Notes under the pieces: generated by a model | Databases searched by the model: none | What the model was told of the DNA's origin: nothing | What the model saw: the letters and a program-made list of their open reading frames with translations, nothing else | Program-made: the position numbers and the translations under genes | Part shown: positions 44,724-54,531 of the stretch, piece after piece | How the letters are laid out: every line of letters starts with the position of its first letter | Numbering within the stretch: the first letter of the stretch is position 1 | From: CAWFGW01 sp963815495 | Lineage (GTDB): Bacteria > Bacteroidota > Bacteroidia > Cytophagales > JAAEPT01 | DNA length: 64,000 nucleotides | Reading direction: 5' to 3' | NCBI GenBank assembly: GCA_963815495.1 | Contig: CAWFGW010000013.1 | Coordinates: forward strand, 124,001 to 188,000

Positions 44724-45311
44724 TTACTCACAAAGTAACTGATGTGTTATCTCCTTGAGAACAGGAACAATTTCCTGTTCAAACCAATGGTTTCTCTGTA
44801 ACCAAAATCTATTTCTAGGGGATGGATGGGGCATTGGTAAAAAATGAGGCAGGTACTCGTGATAGTTCTTAACGGTTTCGGTCAATGTTTTTTTCTTTTT
44901 TTCACGCAAAAAATAGTCTAAGGCATATTGCCCAAATAGCAAGGTAAGTCTAATATTGGGTAATAATTTTAATAATTGCTCATGCCAGGTGAGAGCGCAT
45001 TCTTTTCTAGGGGGGAGGTCCCCTGACTTTCCTTTTCCAGGATAACAAAACCCCATAGGGATAATAGCAAAGTTATTTTCGTCATAAAAAGTCTCACGGT
45101 CTACCCCTAACCAATCTCTTAATTTATCACCACTCGGGTCATTCCATGGAACACTCGTCTTATGCACTCGTGTTCCTGGGGCTTGACCAACAACCAAGAT
45201 TTTTGATTCAGCCGAAGCTCTTAATACAGGGTTTGGGCCTAATGGCAAATGCGCCTGACAGAGATTACAACTCCGTATTTCTCTTAAAAGTAAATCCAGT
45301 TCGTTTTCCAT
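44724..45311 (-). CDS. Uracil-DNA glycosylase-family protein, probably Fe-S containing
   Basis: A 195-residue protein of the UDG superfamily. GQAPGTRVHKTSVPWNDPSG is the active-site region and MPHPSPRN the C-terminal motif. Cys at 15, 18, 89 and 105 (CxxC, then Cx15C) match the spacing of the 4Fe-4S cluster ligands in family 4/5 and related UDGs. It lacks an obvious catalytic Asp in the GEAPG-type position, so the base specificity is open. Its start codon overlaps the mfd stop by 1 nt (TAATG), suggesting joint expression with a repair gene. Confidence 0.8.
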   Translation of the reverse strand: MENELDLLLREIRSCNLCQAHLPLGPNPVLRASAESKILVVGQAPGTRVHKTSVPWNDPSGDKLRDWLGVDRETFYDENNFAIIPMGFCYPGKGKSGDLPPRKECALTWHEQLLKLLPNIRLTLLFGQYALDYFLREKKKKTLTETVKNYHEYLPHFLPMPHPSPRNRFWLQRNHWFEQEIVPVLKEITHQLLCE

Positions 45312-48300
45312 TAAATCACAGATTTCAATAAAATTAAAGCTTGTCCAACTCCCGTGATATTTTTAAAAGTGATATTCATTTTACCACCCTTTTCTTGTAA
45401 AGAACAGCGTTGATGATTTTTTTGAATGAAAGCCAACAGTTTCCCAAATACTTCTGATTGGAAATAGGCATCGTTGTTTTCAATATTAACGTGACCTTTC
45501 ATCACGCCTTGCTTGAGCATTAATTTTTCAAAACCCAGTCGTTCTGCTTCCCACCGCAAAGGGACGGTTTCTATTAAGCTCATCACTTCGGGTGGAATTA
45601 CGCCAAACCGGTCAATCAAAGTAGTGGAAAATTCTTGAAGCGCTGGTTCATTTTTAATTACATCTAAGGCATTGTATAACCTTAGTCGTTCGGAAATATT
45701 TGACACATAGTCTTCTGGAATCAATACCTCCAAATCGGTTTCAATATTACAATCAACCTTGAGTTTAGAAATATCAATTTCAGTTTTAAATAAGTCCTTA
45801 AACTCTGTTTCTTTTAGTTCTTGAATGGCTTCGTCTAGTAAATGTTGATAGGTTTCTATGCCAATATCATTAATATACCCACTTTGTTCACCACCTAATA
45901 AATCGCCAGCACCACGTATTTCAAGGTCACGCATGGCAATCTTAAACCCATCACCTAATTCAGAATATTCTTCTAATGTTTCTAAGCGTTTTCTTCCATC
46001 AGAAGTCAACACAGACATAGCTGGGGTTAACAAATAGCAAAATGCTTTTTTATTCGACCGCCCCACACGGCCCCGCATTTGATGTAAATCAGACAAACCA
46101 AAGTTTTGTGCCTGATTAATAATAATAGTATTGGCATTGGTGATATCTAGTCCCGACTCAATAATATTAGTGGAAACCAGCACATCAGTTTCATGGTCAA
46201 TAAAGCGAAGCATCGCTTTTTCTAATTGCTTACCCTCCATTTGTCCATGGGCGACTCCAACACGTGCATCTGGCACCAACCGCAAAATAATATCTCCTAT
46301 TTTTTCGATGTCCGCTACGCGATTATGAACAAAAAACACTTGTCCTCCACGCTTTAACTCGAAGCTTACCGCATCGCGAATGATACGTTCATCAAACGTG
46401 TGAATCTCTGTAGTTACTGGTCTTCTGTTTGGTGGTGGTGTTGTAATCACGGATAAATCCCTCGCACCCATTAATGAGAATTGCAACGTCCGAGGAATAG
46501 GTGTGGCCGTAAGTGTGAGCACATCGACATTCACCTTAAACTCTTTTAATTTATCTTTTACCGCTACGCCAAACTTTTGCTCCTCGTCAATAATTAAGAG
46601 ACCTAAGTCTTTAAATTTGATTTCTTTCCCAACTATTTTATGCGTTCCGACAAGGATATCTATTTCACCTTTTTTAAGACGGTCTTTAATTTCCTTGATT
46701 TCCTTGGTAGTTCTAAACCGATTGATGTAGTCGACTTTACAAGGCATATCTTCCAACCGGTTTTGAAAAGTATGGAAATGCTGTTGTGCTAAAATGGTAG
46801 TTGGTACTAATACCGCGACTTGTTTACTATCGCAGACGGCTTTAAATGCAGCCCGAATGGCTACTTCAGTTTTACCAAACCCTACGTCCCCACATACTAA
46901 GCGATCCATAGGGTATTCTTTTTCCATGTCTGTTTTCACATCAGCAGCAGCTTTGGCTTGGTCTGGTGTGTCTTCATACATAAAAGAGGTTTCAAGCTCT
47001 ACTTGCAAGTAGTTGTCTGGCGAAAAAGCAGTCCCTTTATTTGCTCTGCGTTGGGCGTATAGCTTGATCAGGTCTATAGCTATTTCTTTAACTTTTCTTT
47101 TGACCTTTTTCTTTTTGTTTTCCCACTCGGGTGAACCCAACTTACTCATTTGAGGAGGGGGCGCATCTTTATTGCTAAACTTAGCTATCTTATGCAGGGA
47201 ATGTACATTGATATACAAAATGTCGTTATCGCGGTAGATGATTCGGATGGATTCTTGAATTTTACCATTCACATCTTTTCGTTCCATACCCGCAAAGCGG
47301 CCCACCCCATAATCAATATGCGTGATATAGTCACCTGGCTGAAGACTTTTTAATTCTTTTACGGTAAGAGCTTTTGAGCGCGAATGTTTTTCTTTGACCT
47401 TAAATTTAAAATAGCGCTCAAAAATTTGATGATCGGTGAAGAGGACTAATTTTTCATCTTCATCTACAAAGCCTTCTCGCAAAGATGTGGCCAGGTTGTC
47501 AATGTGTAATGTGGGATCCAACTCTTTTAGCACACTTCGTAGTTTGGTGATGTGTTGCAAAGAATCTCCCACAATAGCTATGGAATAACCGGTGGCTTTA
47601 TATTCAGCTAACGAATCTGCCAGAAGATTGAATTTTTTATTGAAAGAAGGCTGTGGTTTGATGTCAAAGACAATCTCTTCTCCTTTCAAACGATTTTTTA
47701 CTCCAAACTCTATGGCAGAGAAAGTCTTAACTAAGGAAGAAAAACTTTCTTTTGTTTCAAATAATTCGCTAGGTGAATTAATGACTTTACTATCGCCAGA
47801 CTCCTTCATTAGGGTGGCAAAATTTTCGCTCACTTTTTCAAAGGATTTTTCAATGACATCAACAGTTAGTGGATAATCTTTAATCCAGATGGTGGTGTTC
47901 GAAGGAATATATTCTAAAAATGACTGACGCGTTTCCTCTAATAATTTCGTTTGTACGTCTGGGATAATAGAAATTGATTTCTTTTTTTCTACCGAAAGTT
48001 GCGACTCAGGGTCAAAGGTACGGATGCTTTCTACTTCTTTTCCTAATAACTCAATACGATAAGGTAACTCGTTAGCAAAAGAATATATATCAATAATACC
48101 ACCACGGATAGAAAAATCTCCTGCTTCATACACAAAGTCATTCATTTGAAAACCGTATTCCACCAAGAGCTCAGACATAAAACTCAAATCAAGAGAGTCT
48201 CCGACTTTCACACCAAAAGTGTTTTTAACCAATGACCTTTTATTTATCACCTTCTCAATTAAAGCCTGAGGGTAGGTCACAATTAAATCTGCATCAAGTG

Positions 48301-48652
48301 ATTTAGAATTGATGGTATTCAATACCTCAGCACGCTGAAGCACATTGGCGTTTTCTATTTCATCATAAATAAAAGGCCGCTTATAGGAAGTAGGGAAAAA
48401 TTGCACATTACGCTCTTTGCCTAACATATTTTCCAAATCGTTTTGGAAATAAGCTGCTTCTTCGCGGTCACGTAAAATAAAGAGGTGAGGCTTTTTATTT
48501 GCTTGATAAACACAACTAGCTAACAGTGCATCAAAACTACCGCGACTATTTTTTATGAATAGATTGCCTTTCTCCTTGTCTTTTAACTTCTCAGTTAACA
48601 AGGAAACTAAGGGGCTAGCTTTATAAATTTTAAGTAAGTCTTTTACTTCCAC
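45311..48652 (-). CDS. mfd: Transcription-repair coupling factor
   Basis: A 1113-residue Mfd. The N-terminal UvrB-homology region (about 1-350) precedes the RNA polymerase-interacting domain (KSLQPGDYITHIDYGVGRFA) and the RecG-like translocase: Walker A GDVGFGKTEVA, DEEQ box, LTATPIPRTLQFSLMGARD, and motif VI GRVGRSNKKAFCYLL. The C-terminal TRCF domain 7 follows. It removes stalled RNA polymerase and recruits UvrA, which is also encoded in this window at 61.6 kb. It is followed by the overlapping UDG-like gene and is divergent from the RND operon. Confidence 0.97.
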   Translation of the reverse strand: MEVKDLLKIYKASPLVSLLTEKLKDKEKGNLFIKNSRGSFDALLASCVYQANKKPHLFILRDREEAAYFQNDLENMLGKERNVQFFPTSYKRPFIYDEIENANVLQRAEVLNTINSKSLDADLIVTYPQALIEKVINKRSLVKNTFGVKVGDSLDLSFMSELLVEYGFQMNDFVYEAGDFSIRGGIIDIYSFANELPYRIELLGKEVESIRTFDPESQLSVEKKKSISIIPDVQTKLLEETRQSFLEYIPSNTTIWIKDYPLTVDVIEKSFEKVSENFATLMKESGDSKVINSPSELFETKESFSSLVKTFSAIEFGVKNRLKGEEIVFDIKPQPSFNKKFNLLADSLAEYKATGYSIAIVGDSLQHITKLRSVLKELDPTLHIDNLATSLREGFVDEDEKLVLFTDHQIFERYFKFKVKEKHSRSKALTVKELKSLQPGDYITHIDYGVGRFAGMERKDVNGKIQESIRIIYRDNDILYINVHSLHKIAKFSNKDAPPPQMSKLGSPEWENKKKKVKRKVKEIAIDLIKLYAQRRANKGTAFSPDNYLQVELETSFMYEDTPDQAKAAADVKTDMEKEYPMDRLVCGDVGFGKTEVAIRAAFKAVCDSKQVAVLVPTTILAQQHFHTFQNRLEDMPCKVDYINRFRTTKEIKEIKDRLKKGEIDILVGTHKIVGKEIKFKDLGLLIIDEEQKFGVAVKDKLKEFKVNVDVLTLTATPIPRTLQFSLMGARDLSVITTPPPNRRPVTTEIHTFDERIIRDAVSFELKRGGQVFFVHNRVADIEKIGDIILRLVPDARVGVAHGQMEGKQLEKAMLRFIDHETDVLVSTNIIESGLDITNANTIIINQAQNFGLSDLHQMRGRVGRSNKKAFCYLLTPAMSVLTSDGRKRLETLEEYSELGDGFKIAMRDLEIRGAGDLLGGEQSGYINDIGIETYQHLLDEAIQELKETEFKDLFKTEIDISKLKVDCNIETDLEVLIPEDYVSNISERLRLYNALDVIKNEPALQEFSTTLIDRFGVIPPEVMSLIETVPLRWEAERLGFEKLMLKQGVMKGHVNIENNDAYFQSEVFGKLLAFIQKNHQRCSLQEKGGKMNITFKNITGVGQALILLKSVI

Positions 48653-48888
48653 GTTCCTCTACTTACTCCTAACAATTACAATCCATATTTTTGATTTTCA
48701 GCAAAGAAGAACCACTTCGTTTGCAACAAACAGCTACAAAAGTATAAAACCACTTCAAAAACAGTAAACTAATGACTAAGTTAGTTCTTTGAAAAATTAA
48801 AAGGTTGAAACAAAGACCTAAAACTGATAGAATTATTCGATAAATAGTAGCAGTTTTGGGAATTAGGTTAGCAAGTTTCTTTTAGAGA

Positions 48889-50010
48889 ATGAAATCAGGT
48901 AAAATTGTCATCACACTTGGAGGGATAGGTTTAGCGTTATTTTTAAGCTGGGCTTTCATTTCTTTCATGACAAAAGAAAAACCACCAGTAGATAATGTCT
49001 CAAAACTAGGTACTACGGGGTTAGTTAAGGTCATTACTGTAGATAACGGTATTGTACCCATTATGGTTAAATCGGAAGGGCGTGTCTATAATGCTTCCAT
49101 GGTTCATCTTATTTCAGAAGTAAAAGGTGAAATTGTTGCAGGAAAACATCCATTAAAACAAGGCGCCTCTTTCAGAAAAGGAGAATTGATTTTTTCAGTA
49201 TCTAACCCAGAAGGATTATATGCGCTAAAGGCAGCTAGAAGTGCATTTATACAGTTATTGACTACATTACTTCCTGATTTAAAAACCGATTTTAAAAAAG
49301 ATTTTAAAAAATGGGAAAACTATTTTTCCGAGGTGAGTGCTAATAGTAACTTGCCTAAGTTGCCCGAAATAGAGGATGATAGAGAACATTTATTTCTATC
49401 TAACCGGCAATTATTTAAATCCTATTATGAAGTAAAGGCTCGGGAAGCACAGTTTCAAAAACATTATTTCTTTGCTCCTTTTGATGGAGTTTTAATGAAT
49501 GTAGTTATACAGGAAGGTACACAGCTAAACCCAGGAATGAACGTAGGAACATTTGGAAAAACAAGTGAAAAAGAAATTGAAGTATCGCTTTCTGACTCTC
49601 AAATTGGTCAAGTGAAAGTAGGGGATAATGCAACGGTATATCAAACGGGTACTTCGAAGGAGCTATCTGGAAAGGTGGCACGAGTAAGTGATTTTTTAAA
49701 CCCAGCAACACAGTCTTTTTCAGGTTATATAAAAATAAAAAATCAGGATGCGATTAAACATGGGGAGTATTACCGAGTAAAAATTGATGCTGGAATAATA
49801 AAAAACGCTCAAAAGCTAAGCATTGAAGCGATATATGGTGAAAATGATGTTCAGATTTATCAAAAAGATTCAACATTAACCAAACAGGCCGTTGACCTGG
49901 TTTACTACGATGACGAAATTGCGGTCGTGAAAGGTTTAAACGATAGTACAAAGGTGGTCAATCAAAAAGTGCCACTATTTGAAGGAAGGAAATACAAAGC
50001 ACTCAATTAA
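48889..50010 (+). CDS. RND efflux periplasmic adaptor subunit
   Basis: A 373-residue HlyD/AcrA-type membrane fusion protein with one N-terminal hydrophobic segment (about 5-26). A split lipoyl/barrel-sandwich domain (VHLISEVKGEIVAGKHPLKQ and FFAPFDGVLMNVVIQEGT) encloses a helical hairpin. A beta-barrel segment (EVSLSDSQIGQVKVGDNATV) follows. It links the inner membrane pump to a TolC-type outer membrane channel. It is the first gene of a three-gene operon, and its stop is directly followed by the GTG start of the pump gene. Confidence 0.92.
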   Translation: MKSGKIVITLGGIGLALFLSWAFISFMTKEKPPVDNVSKLGTTGLVKVITVDNGIVPIMVKSEGRVYNASMVHLISEVKGEIVAGKHPLKQGASFRKGELIFSVSNPEGLYALKAARSAFIQLLTTLLPDLKTDFKKDFKKWENYFSEVSANSNLPKLPEIEDDREHLFLSNRQLFKSYYEVKAREAQFQKHYFFAPFDGVLMNVVIQEGTQLNPGMNVGTFGKTSEKEIEVSLSDSQIGQVKVGDNATVYQTGTSKELSGKVARVSDFLNPATQSFSGYIKIKNQDAIKHGEYYRVKIDAGIIKNAQKLSIEAIYGENDVQIYQKDSTLTKQAVDLVYYDDEIAVVKGLNDSTKVVNQKVPLFEGRKYKALN

Positions 50011-53000
50011 GTGAGACCAATCGTAAGCTTTTTTGTAAGGTACCCTATTTGGGCTAACGTCCTCATTATACTCATCTGCTTTTTGGGTTTTATGAGTATG
50101 AAGGGCATTAAGCGCTCATATTTTCCAGAAAGAAACACCAATAATATAGCTGTTCAAGTAATTTATCCTGGAGCATCTCCTGAGGAAGTAGAACAGGGAA
50201 TAACACTCAAAATTGAAAATGCAGTTAAAAGCCTTGAAAAGGTAGAGGAAGTTAACTCAACCAGTTCTGAGAATGTAGCTATTGTGGTGATTGGCAGAAA
50301 ACAGCGGTTTAGCATCGATGAGATGTTGACTGATGTGAAAAATGCAATCGATCAAATTAATTCTTTCCCTGAGGGTGCAGAGAAACCCATCGTATTTAAG
50401 TTGTTACCAAAAAATACCGTAATGCAGCTAACGCTTTCGAGCAACGCGGATATTTTAGACTTGCGAGACTTAGCCATCAAGGTGAAAAATGATTTTTTAA
50501 ACTCTCGAGTTATCTCACAGCTAAAAATGGACGGCATGCCAGAGGTAGAAATGGCAGTAGAAGTGCGTAAAATGGAGCTTGACCGTTATCAAATGACTAT
50601 TAATGAAATAGTAGATGCTATTAAGTATAGTAATGTGGATGTTTCCGGAGGGACGATTAAGACAGGGAAAGAAGAGTTACTTATTCGCTCTAAAGGTAAG
50701 GAGTTAGATGCGGAACACATTGAGAACATTGTGGTAAGAACCTCTTCCAGTGCAGGAATTTTAAAAATAAAAGACCTAGCGGATGTTAGATTCCAGTTAG
50801 CTGAAAGTCCTAATAAACGTTACTTCAATGGACAAAGAGCCATCGGTTTCACTATAGAGAAATTAGCTGAAGAAGATATAATTCTAATCACTGATTATTT
50901 AAAAGAATACATTACTCAGTTTAACAAACTGAACACAGAGGCTCAAATTGATATTATTGAAGACAGTTCCATTCCGTTGAACGAACAGTTAAAAATTTTA
51001 ACTGAAAATGGAGTGATGGGCCTCGTTTTGGTGATGATTTCTTTAGGGATTTTCCTTAATCTCCGTCTTGCTTTTTGGGTAGCCATGGGGATACCTGTTT
51101 CCTTTTTAGGGATGATAATCGTGGGTTATATCATGGGAGTGACCATCAACCAAATATCACTTTTCGGAATGATTTTAGTGATCGGAATTTTGGTGGATGA
51201 TGGAATTGTGATTTCAGAAAATGTTTACATGCATCTTGAAAAAGGGAAATCACCCCTCCGAGCTGCTGTTGACGGGTTAATGGAAGTGCTTCCATCTGTG
51301 TTCATTTCTGTTTTTACCACAATTATTGCTTTTGTTGGTCTATTTTTTATCGAGGGTTACATTGGCGACTTTATTAAAGAAATTGCCATTATCGTTATTG
51401 CCTGCCTTACCGTTTCTTTACTTGAAGCAATGTTCATTTTACCAGCCCACTTGAGTTCTAAATCGACATTGGGTAAACAAACCAAGTTTATAATCGCAGT
51501 AAATCAGGGGGTTAATTATGTCAAAAACAAACTATACAGTCGGGCACTTCGATTTGTGATTCATTGGCGAACGCTTATTGCCCTAGCTGTTCCCATCATC
51601 ACTTTTGGGTTGATTTTCGGTCTAATTCAAGGCGGACAATTAAACTTTTCTTTATTCCCTTTTCTAGACTCGGATAAGCTCACACTAGAATTGGTAATGC
51701 AGCAAGGTACCGATGAGCAAATTACTGAAAAGCGGCTTCAGCGGTGTGAAGCAGCTATATGGCGGGTAAATGAACAAATCAAAAAAGAGCGTGAAGACAC
51801 CACAGACATTATTGTGTCCACTTCGCTAGCTGTGGGTGGCAACAGTATAGAAAAAGGGGCGCATGCTGGAGAAATTGTTATTAAACTTCAAAATGAGGCA
51901 GAGAGAGACTATTCGAGCAAACGTATCTCTGCAAAAATAAGAAAGGAAATAGGTGACATTGAGGACGTCACTAAGTTTACACTAGAAGGGAAGACCTTTT
52001 TTGGAAAGCCAGTGGTTATCGGCTTAATGAGTCCGAATACCAAAGAACTTTACGCAGCAAAAGATGAACTAAAAGCACAATTAAAAGCACTGCCTGAATT
52101 AAAGGATGTGATAGACAATGACATTGAGGGGAAAAAAGAGCTCAACATTACTTTAAAACCAAAAGCCAAATACTTAGGACTAACCATAGGTGATGTCAGC
52201 TTGCAAGTGCGAAATGCATTTTTTGGAAAAGAAGCACAGCGTATTCAGCGTAATGAAGATGATGTGAAAATTGTGGTGCGATATCCTAAAGAAGATAGAG
52301 CTTCTTTCTCTGATTTAAACTCCATGCAAATTGTTACGCCCACAGGCTTAAAAGTACCTTTTAGAGAAATTGCTAGTTATGAAATTGAACGAGGTATTGT
52401 AACAATCGCACACCATGCCGGACAACGAGAAATTAAAATTGAAGCTTCACAAGTAGATCCTGACAAGTCACTAGATAATTTGTTAGAAAAAATAAATACA
52501 GAAATTTTACCTCCTATTTTAGATAAATATCCATCAATAAGTATTGTGAAGGGTGGTCAAGAACGCGAGCAGCAAAAGTTTAACGACTCTAAAAATCGTG
52601 TAATAATCATCGTTGTGATCTGTATTTATTTAGTAATGTCATTAGCATTTCGATCGTGGTCCCAACCAATTATTATCTTGATTATGATTCCATTTGGCGT
52701 AGCTAGTGCCTATTTAGGGCATTTCATCCATGATCAAAGTATTGTAATTATGAGCCAATTTGGTTTAATAGGATTATGTGGTGTAATTATTAATGATGCC
52801 GTAGTATTTCTTGATAAATACAATACACAAATAAAGTTAGGCCAATCCGTAAAACAAGCTGTTTATAATGCTGGAAAGTCCCGTTTCAGAGCCATTATGT
52901 TAACATCAATCACCACTGTAGTGGGCTTATATCCTTTAATTTTTGAAAAAAGTAATGAAGCAAAATTCTTAGTGCCGATGGCAATTTCTTTGACTTATGG

Positions 53001-53175
53001 AGTAATGTTCGGTACTTTTTTTGTGTTATTATATTTCCCTACACTTATTTTAACACTTAATGATGCTAAGAGATGGTTTTGGTCTTACTGGGAGGGATAT
53101 AAAATTAAGTCCGAAAAAGCTGAGCCCGCATATCGTGAAAACATCCGATTAAAAGAACAAGCAGAAGAAGGTTGA
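50011..53175 (+). CDS. RND efflux transporter permease
   Basis: A 1054-residue inner membrane pump with a GTG start immediately after the adaptor stop codon. It has the RND duplication: N-terminal SFFVRYPIWANVLIILICFL, a periplasmic porter domain, and TM helices with the conserved GILVDDGIVISENV (proton-relay Asp pair in TM4). The second half repeats the layout (MSQFGLIGLCGVIINDAVVF). The PGASPEEVEQGI motif is typical of the AcrB/HAE-like group. The substrate is unknown. The last 4 nt overlap the TTG start of the TolC-family gene. Confidence 0.94.
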   Translation: MRPIVSFFVRYPIWANVLIILICFLGFMSMKGIKRSYFPERNTNNIAVQVIYPGASPEEVEQGITLKIENAVKSLEKVEEVNSTSSENVAIVVIGRKQRFSIDEMLTDVKNAIDQINSFPEGAEKPIVFKLLPKNTVMQLTLSSNADILDLRDLAIKVKNDFLNSRVISQLKMDGMPEVEMAVEVRKMELDRYQMTINEIVDAIKYSNVDVSGGTIKTGKEELLIRSKGKELDAEHIENIVVRTSSSAGILKIKDLADVRFQLAESPNKRYFNGQRAIGFTIEKLAEEDIILITDYLKEYITQFNKLNTEAQIDIIEDSSIPLNEQLKILTENGVMGLVLVMISLGIFLNLRLAFWVAMGIPVSFLGMIIVGYIMGVTINQISLFGMILVIGILVDDGIVISENVYMHLEKGKSPLRAAVDGLMEVLPSVFISVFTTIIAFVGLFFIEGYIGDFIKEIAIIVIACLTVSLLEAMFILPAHLSSKSTLGKQTKFIIAVNQGVNYVKNKLYSRALRFVIHWRTLIALAVPIITFGLIFGLIQGGQLNFSLFPFLDSDKLTLELVMQQGTDEQITEKRLQRCEAAIWRVNEQIKKEREDTTDIIVSTSLAVGGNSIEKGAHAGEIVIKLQNEAERDYSSKRISAKIRKEIGDIEDVTKFTLEGKTFFGKPVVIGLMSPNTKELYAAKDELKAQLKALPELKDVIDNDIEGKKELNITLKPKAKYLGLTIGDVSLQVRNAFFGKEAQRIQRNEDDVKIVVRYPKEDRASFSDLNSMQIVTPTGLKVPFREIASYEIERGIVTIAHHAGQREIKIEASQVDPDKSLDNLLEKINTEILPPILDKYPSISIVKGGQEREQQKFNDSKNRVIIIVVICIYLVMSLAFRSWSQPIIILIMIPFGVASAYLGHFIHDQSIVIMSQFGLIGLCGVIINDAVVFLDKYNTQIKLGQSVKQAVYNAGKSRFRAIMLTSITTVVGLYPLIFEKSNEAKFLVPMAISLTYGVMFGTFFVLLYFPTLILTLNDAKRWFWSYWEGYKIKSEKAEPAYRENIRLKEQAEEG

Positions 53176-54524
53176 TAAAACACATTACCATATCGCTAGG
53201 GTTGTTGCTTACCTCGTTAGGCTTTGCGCAAGAAAATCTTTCATTGTCTGATGCTATTCAGTTGGGCTTGGAAAATAATTTTCAAATCAAAATAGCTGAT
53301 TTAGCCACTGATGTTGCAGAAATGAACAACACCTATTCTGAGGCTGGTGGTGGACCAACCATTTCACTTACCGTGCAACAGAATCAAGTTTTCTTAGATA
53401 ACAATAACCCCGCTTCCTTTATCAATGGAAAACTCTTAACCGCAAGCACCATCCCGGTGTTAAATGCCCGATGGGTTTTGTTTAATGGATATAGAATTCA
53501 AGTTTCAAAACAACAACTAGAAATTTTAGAAGCACAATCCAATGAAAATGCCTCTATCGTTGTTGAAAATGTGGTGCAAGCAATCATCTTGTCTTATTAT
53601 CGCTGTTTAGTGGAGCAAAAAAAGCTATCAGTAGTTTCCTCCTTGCTTGAAAACTCTAAGGAACAACTCGACTTGGCTCAAGAAAAACAAGAATTAGGTG
53701 TGCTTACTACCTTCGATTTATTACAAATAGAAAATGCACACTTGGATGACTCCACACGGTTTTTGCTTTCAAAAATCAACTATGATAATTCTGTTCGCAA
53801 TTTAAACTTGGTGCTGGGTGCACCCGTTGACAGTCAGTATGTTTTTGTGGACTCGTTAACCAAAGCACCTGAGGTGGCTCCTGTAGCAGATATTGAAACT
53901 AAGATGTTAGCGGATAACCACACCTTAAAAAAAGAATATTTGAATACTCAGTTGATTCAAAACCAAAGTAAACTTCAAAAAAGCGCTTTATACCCTTTGG
54001 TATACCTTGATGCAGGTGTTGGTGGTAACTTGTCGGTTTTAGCTCCTTTTGGGAGTTTGTTGACTCTAATCCAAGATGAGCAAAATACTACGGCACGTGT
54101 AGGTTTGGGAAGAAGTTACCAGGGATATGTCAATTTCACCTTAGCATGGAATCTTTTTGATGGGAACAAGAGCCAACGCAATGTTAAGGAGGCGATTATG
54201 AACCTTGAAGCAACAGAATATAAAATTGAAGATATGAAACGCACCATGAGCAGTGATTTGAAAAAGTCGTACGCTGTTTATGAAACACAACAACAAATTT
54301 CTGCTGTAAGCGAACGGAAAAAATCGACTAGTAAACTCAATAGTGAGCTAAGCACCGAACGATGGGAAAACGGGATTTTAAATTCGTTTGACTACCGCAT
54401 GATTCAACTGGACTACCTGAATAGCGAACTCCAACTAATGGAAAGTTTTTACAACCAATGGGCAAACTACCTCGAAATTAGCCGTATGACGGGAGGGATT
54501 TTAAAGGAGTTGGAGATAGAATAA
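53172..54524 (+). CDS. TolC-family outer membrane efflux protein
   Basis: A 450-residue outer membrane channel with a TTG start that overlaps the pump stop codon (TTGA). A signal peptide (IKHITISLGLLLTSLGFAQ) is followed by the typical duplicated helical hairpins rich in Gln/Leu/Ser (ENLSLSDAIQLGLENNFQIK at the start; VNFTLAWNLFDGNKSQ in the second half). Together with the adaptor and pump it completes a tripartite efflux system. Confidence 0.92.
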   Translation: MIKHITISLGLLLTSLGFAQENLSLSDAIQLGLENNFQIKIADLATDVAEMNNTYSEAGGGPTISLTVQQNQVFLDNNNPASFINGKLLTASTIPVLNARWVLFNGYRIQVSKQQLEILEAQSNENASIVVENVVQAIILSYYRCLVEQKKLSVVSSLLENSKEQLDLAQEKQELGVLTTFDLLQIENAHLDDSTRFLLSKINYDNSVRNLNLVLGAPVDSQYVFVDSLTKAPEVAPVADIETKMLADNHTLKKEYLNTQLIQNQSKLQKSALYPLVYLDAGVGGNLSVLAPFGSLLTLIQDEQNTTARVGLGRSYQGYVNFTLAWNLFDGNKSQRNVKEAIMNLEATEYKIEDMKRTMSSDLKKSYAVYETQQQISAVSERKKSTSKLNSELSTERWENGILNSFDYRMIQLDYLNSELQLMESFYNQWANYLEISRMTGGILKELEIE

Positions 54525-54531
54525 GCAAAGT

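Noticed and set aside
48653..48888. Riboswitch or leader upstream of the RND operon
   Set aside because: The 236-nt spacer has no recognisable aptamer, strong hairpin or terminator.
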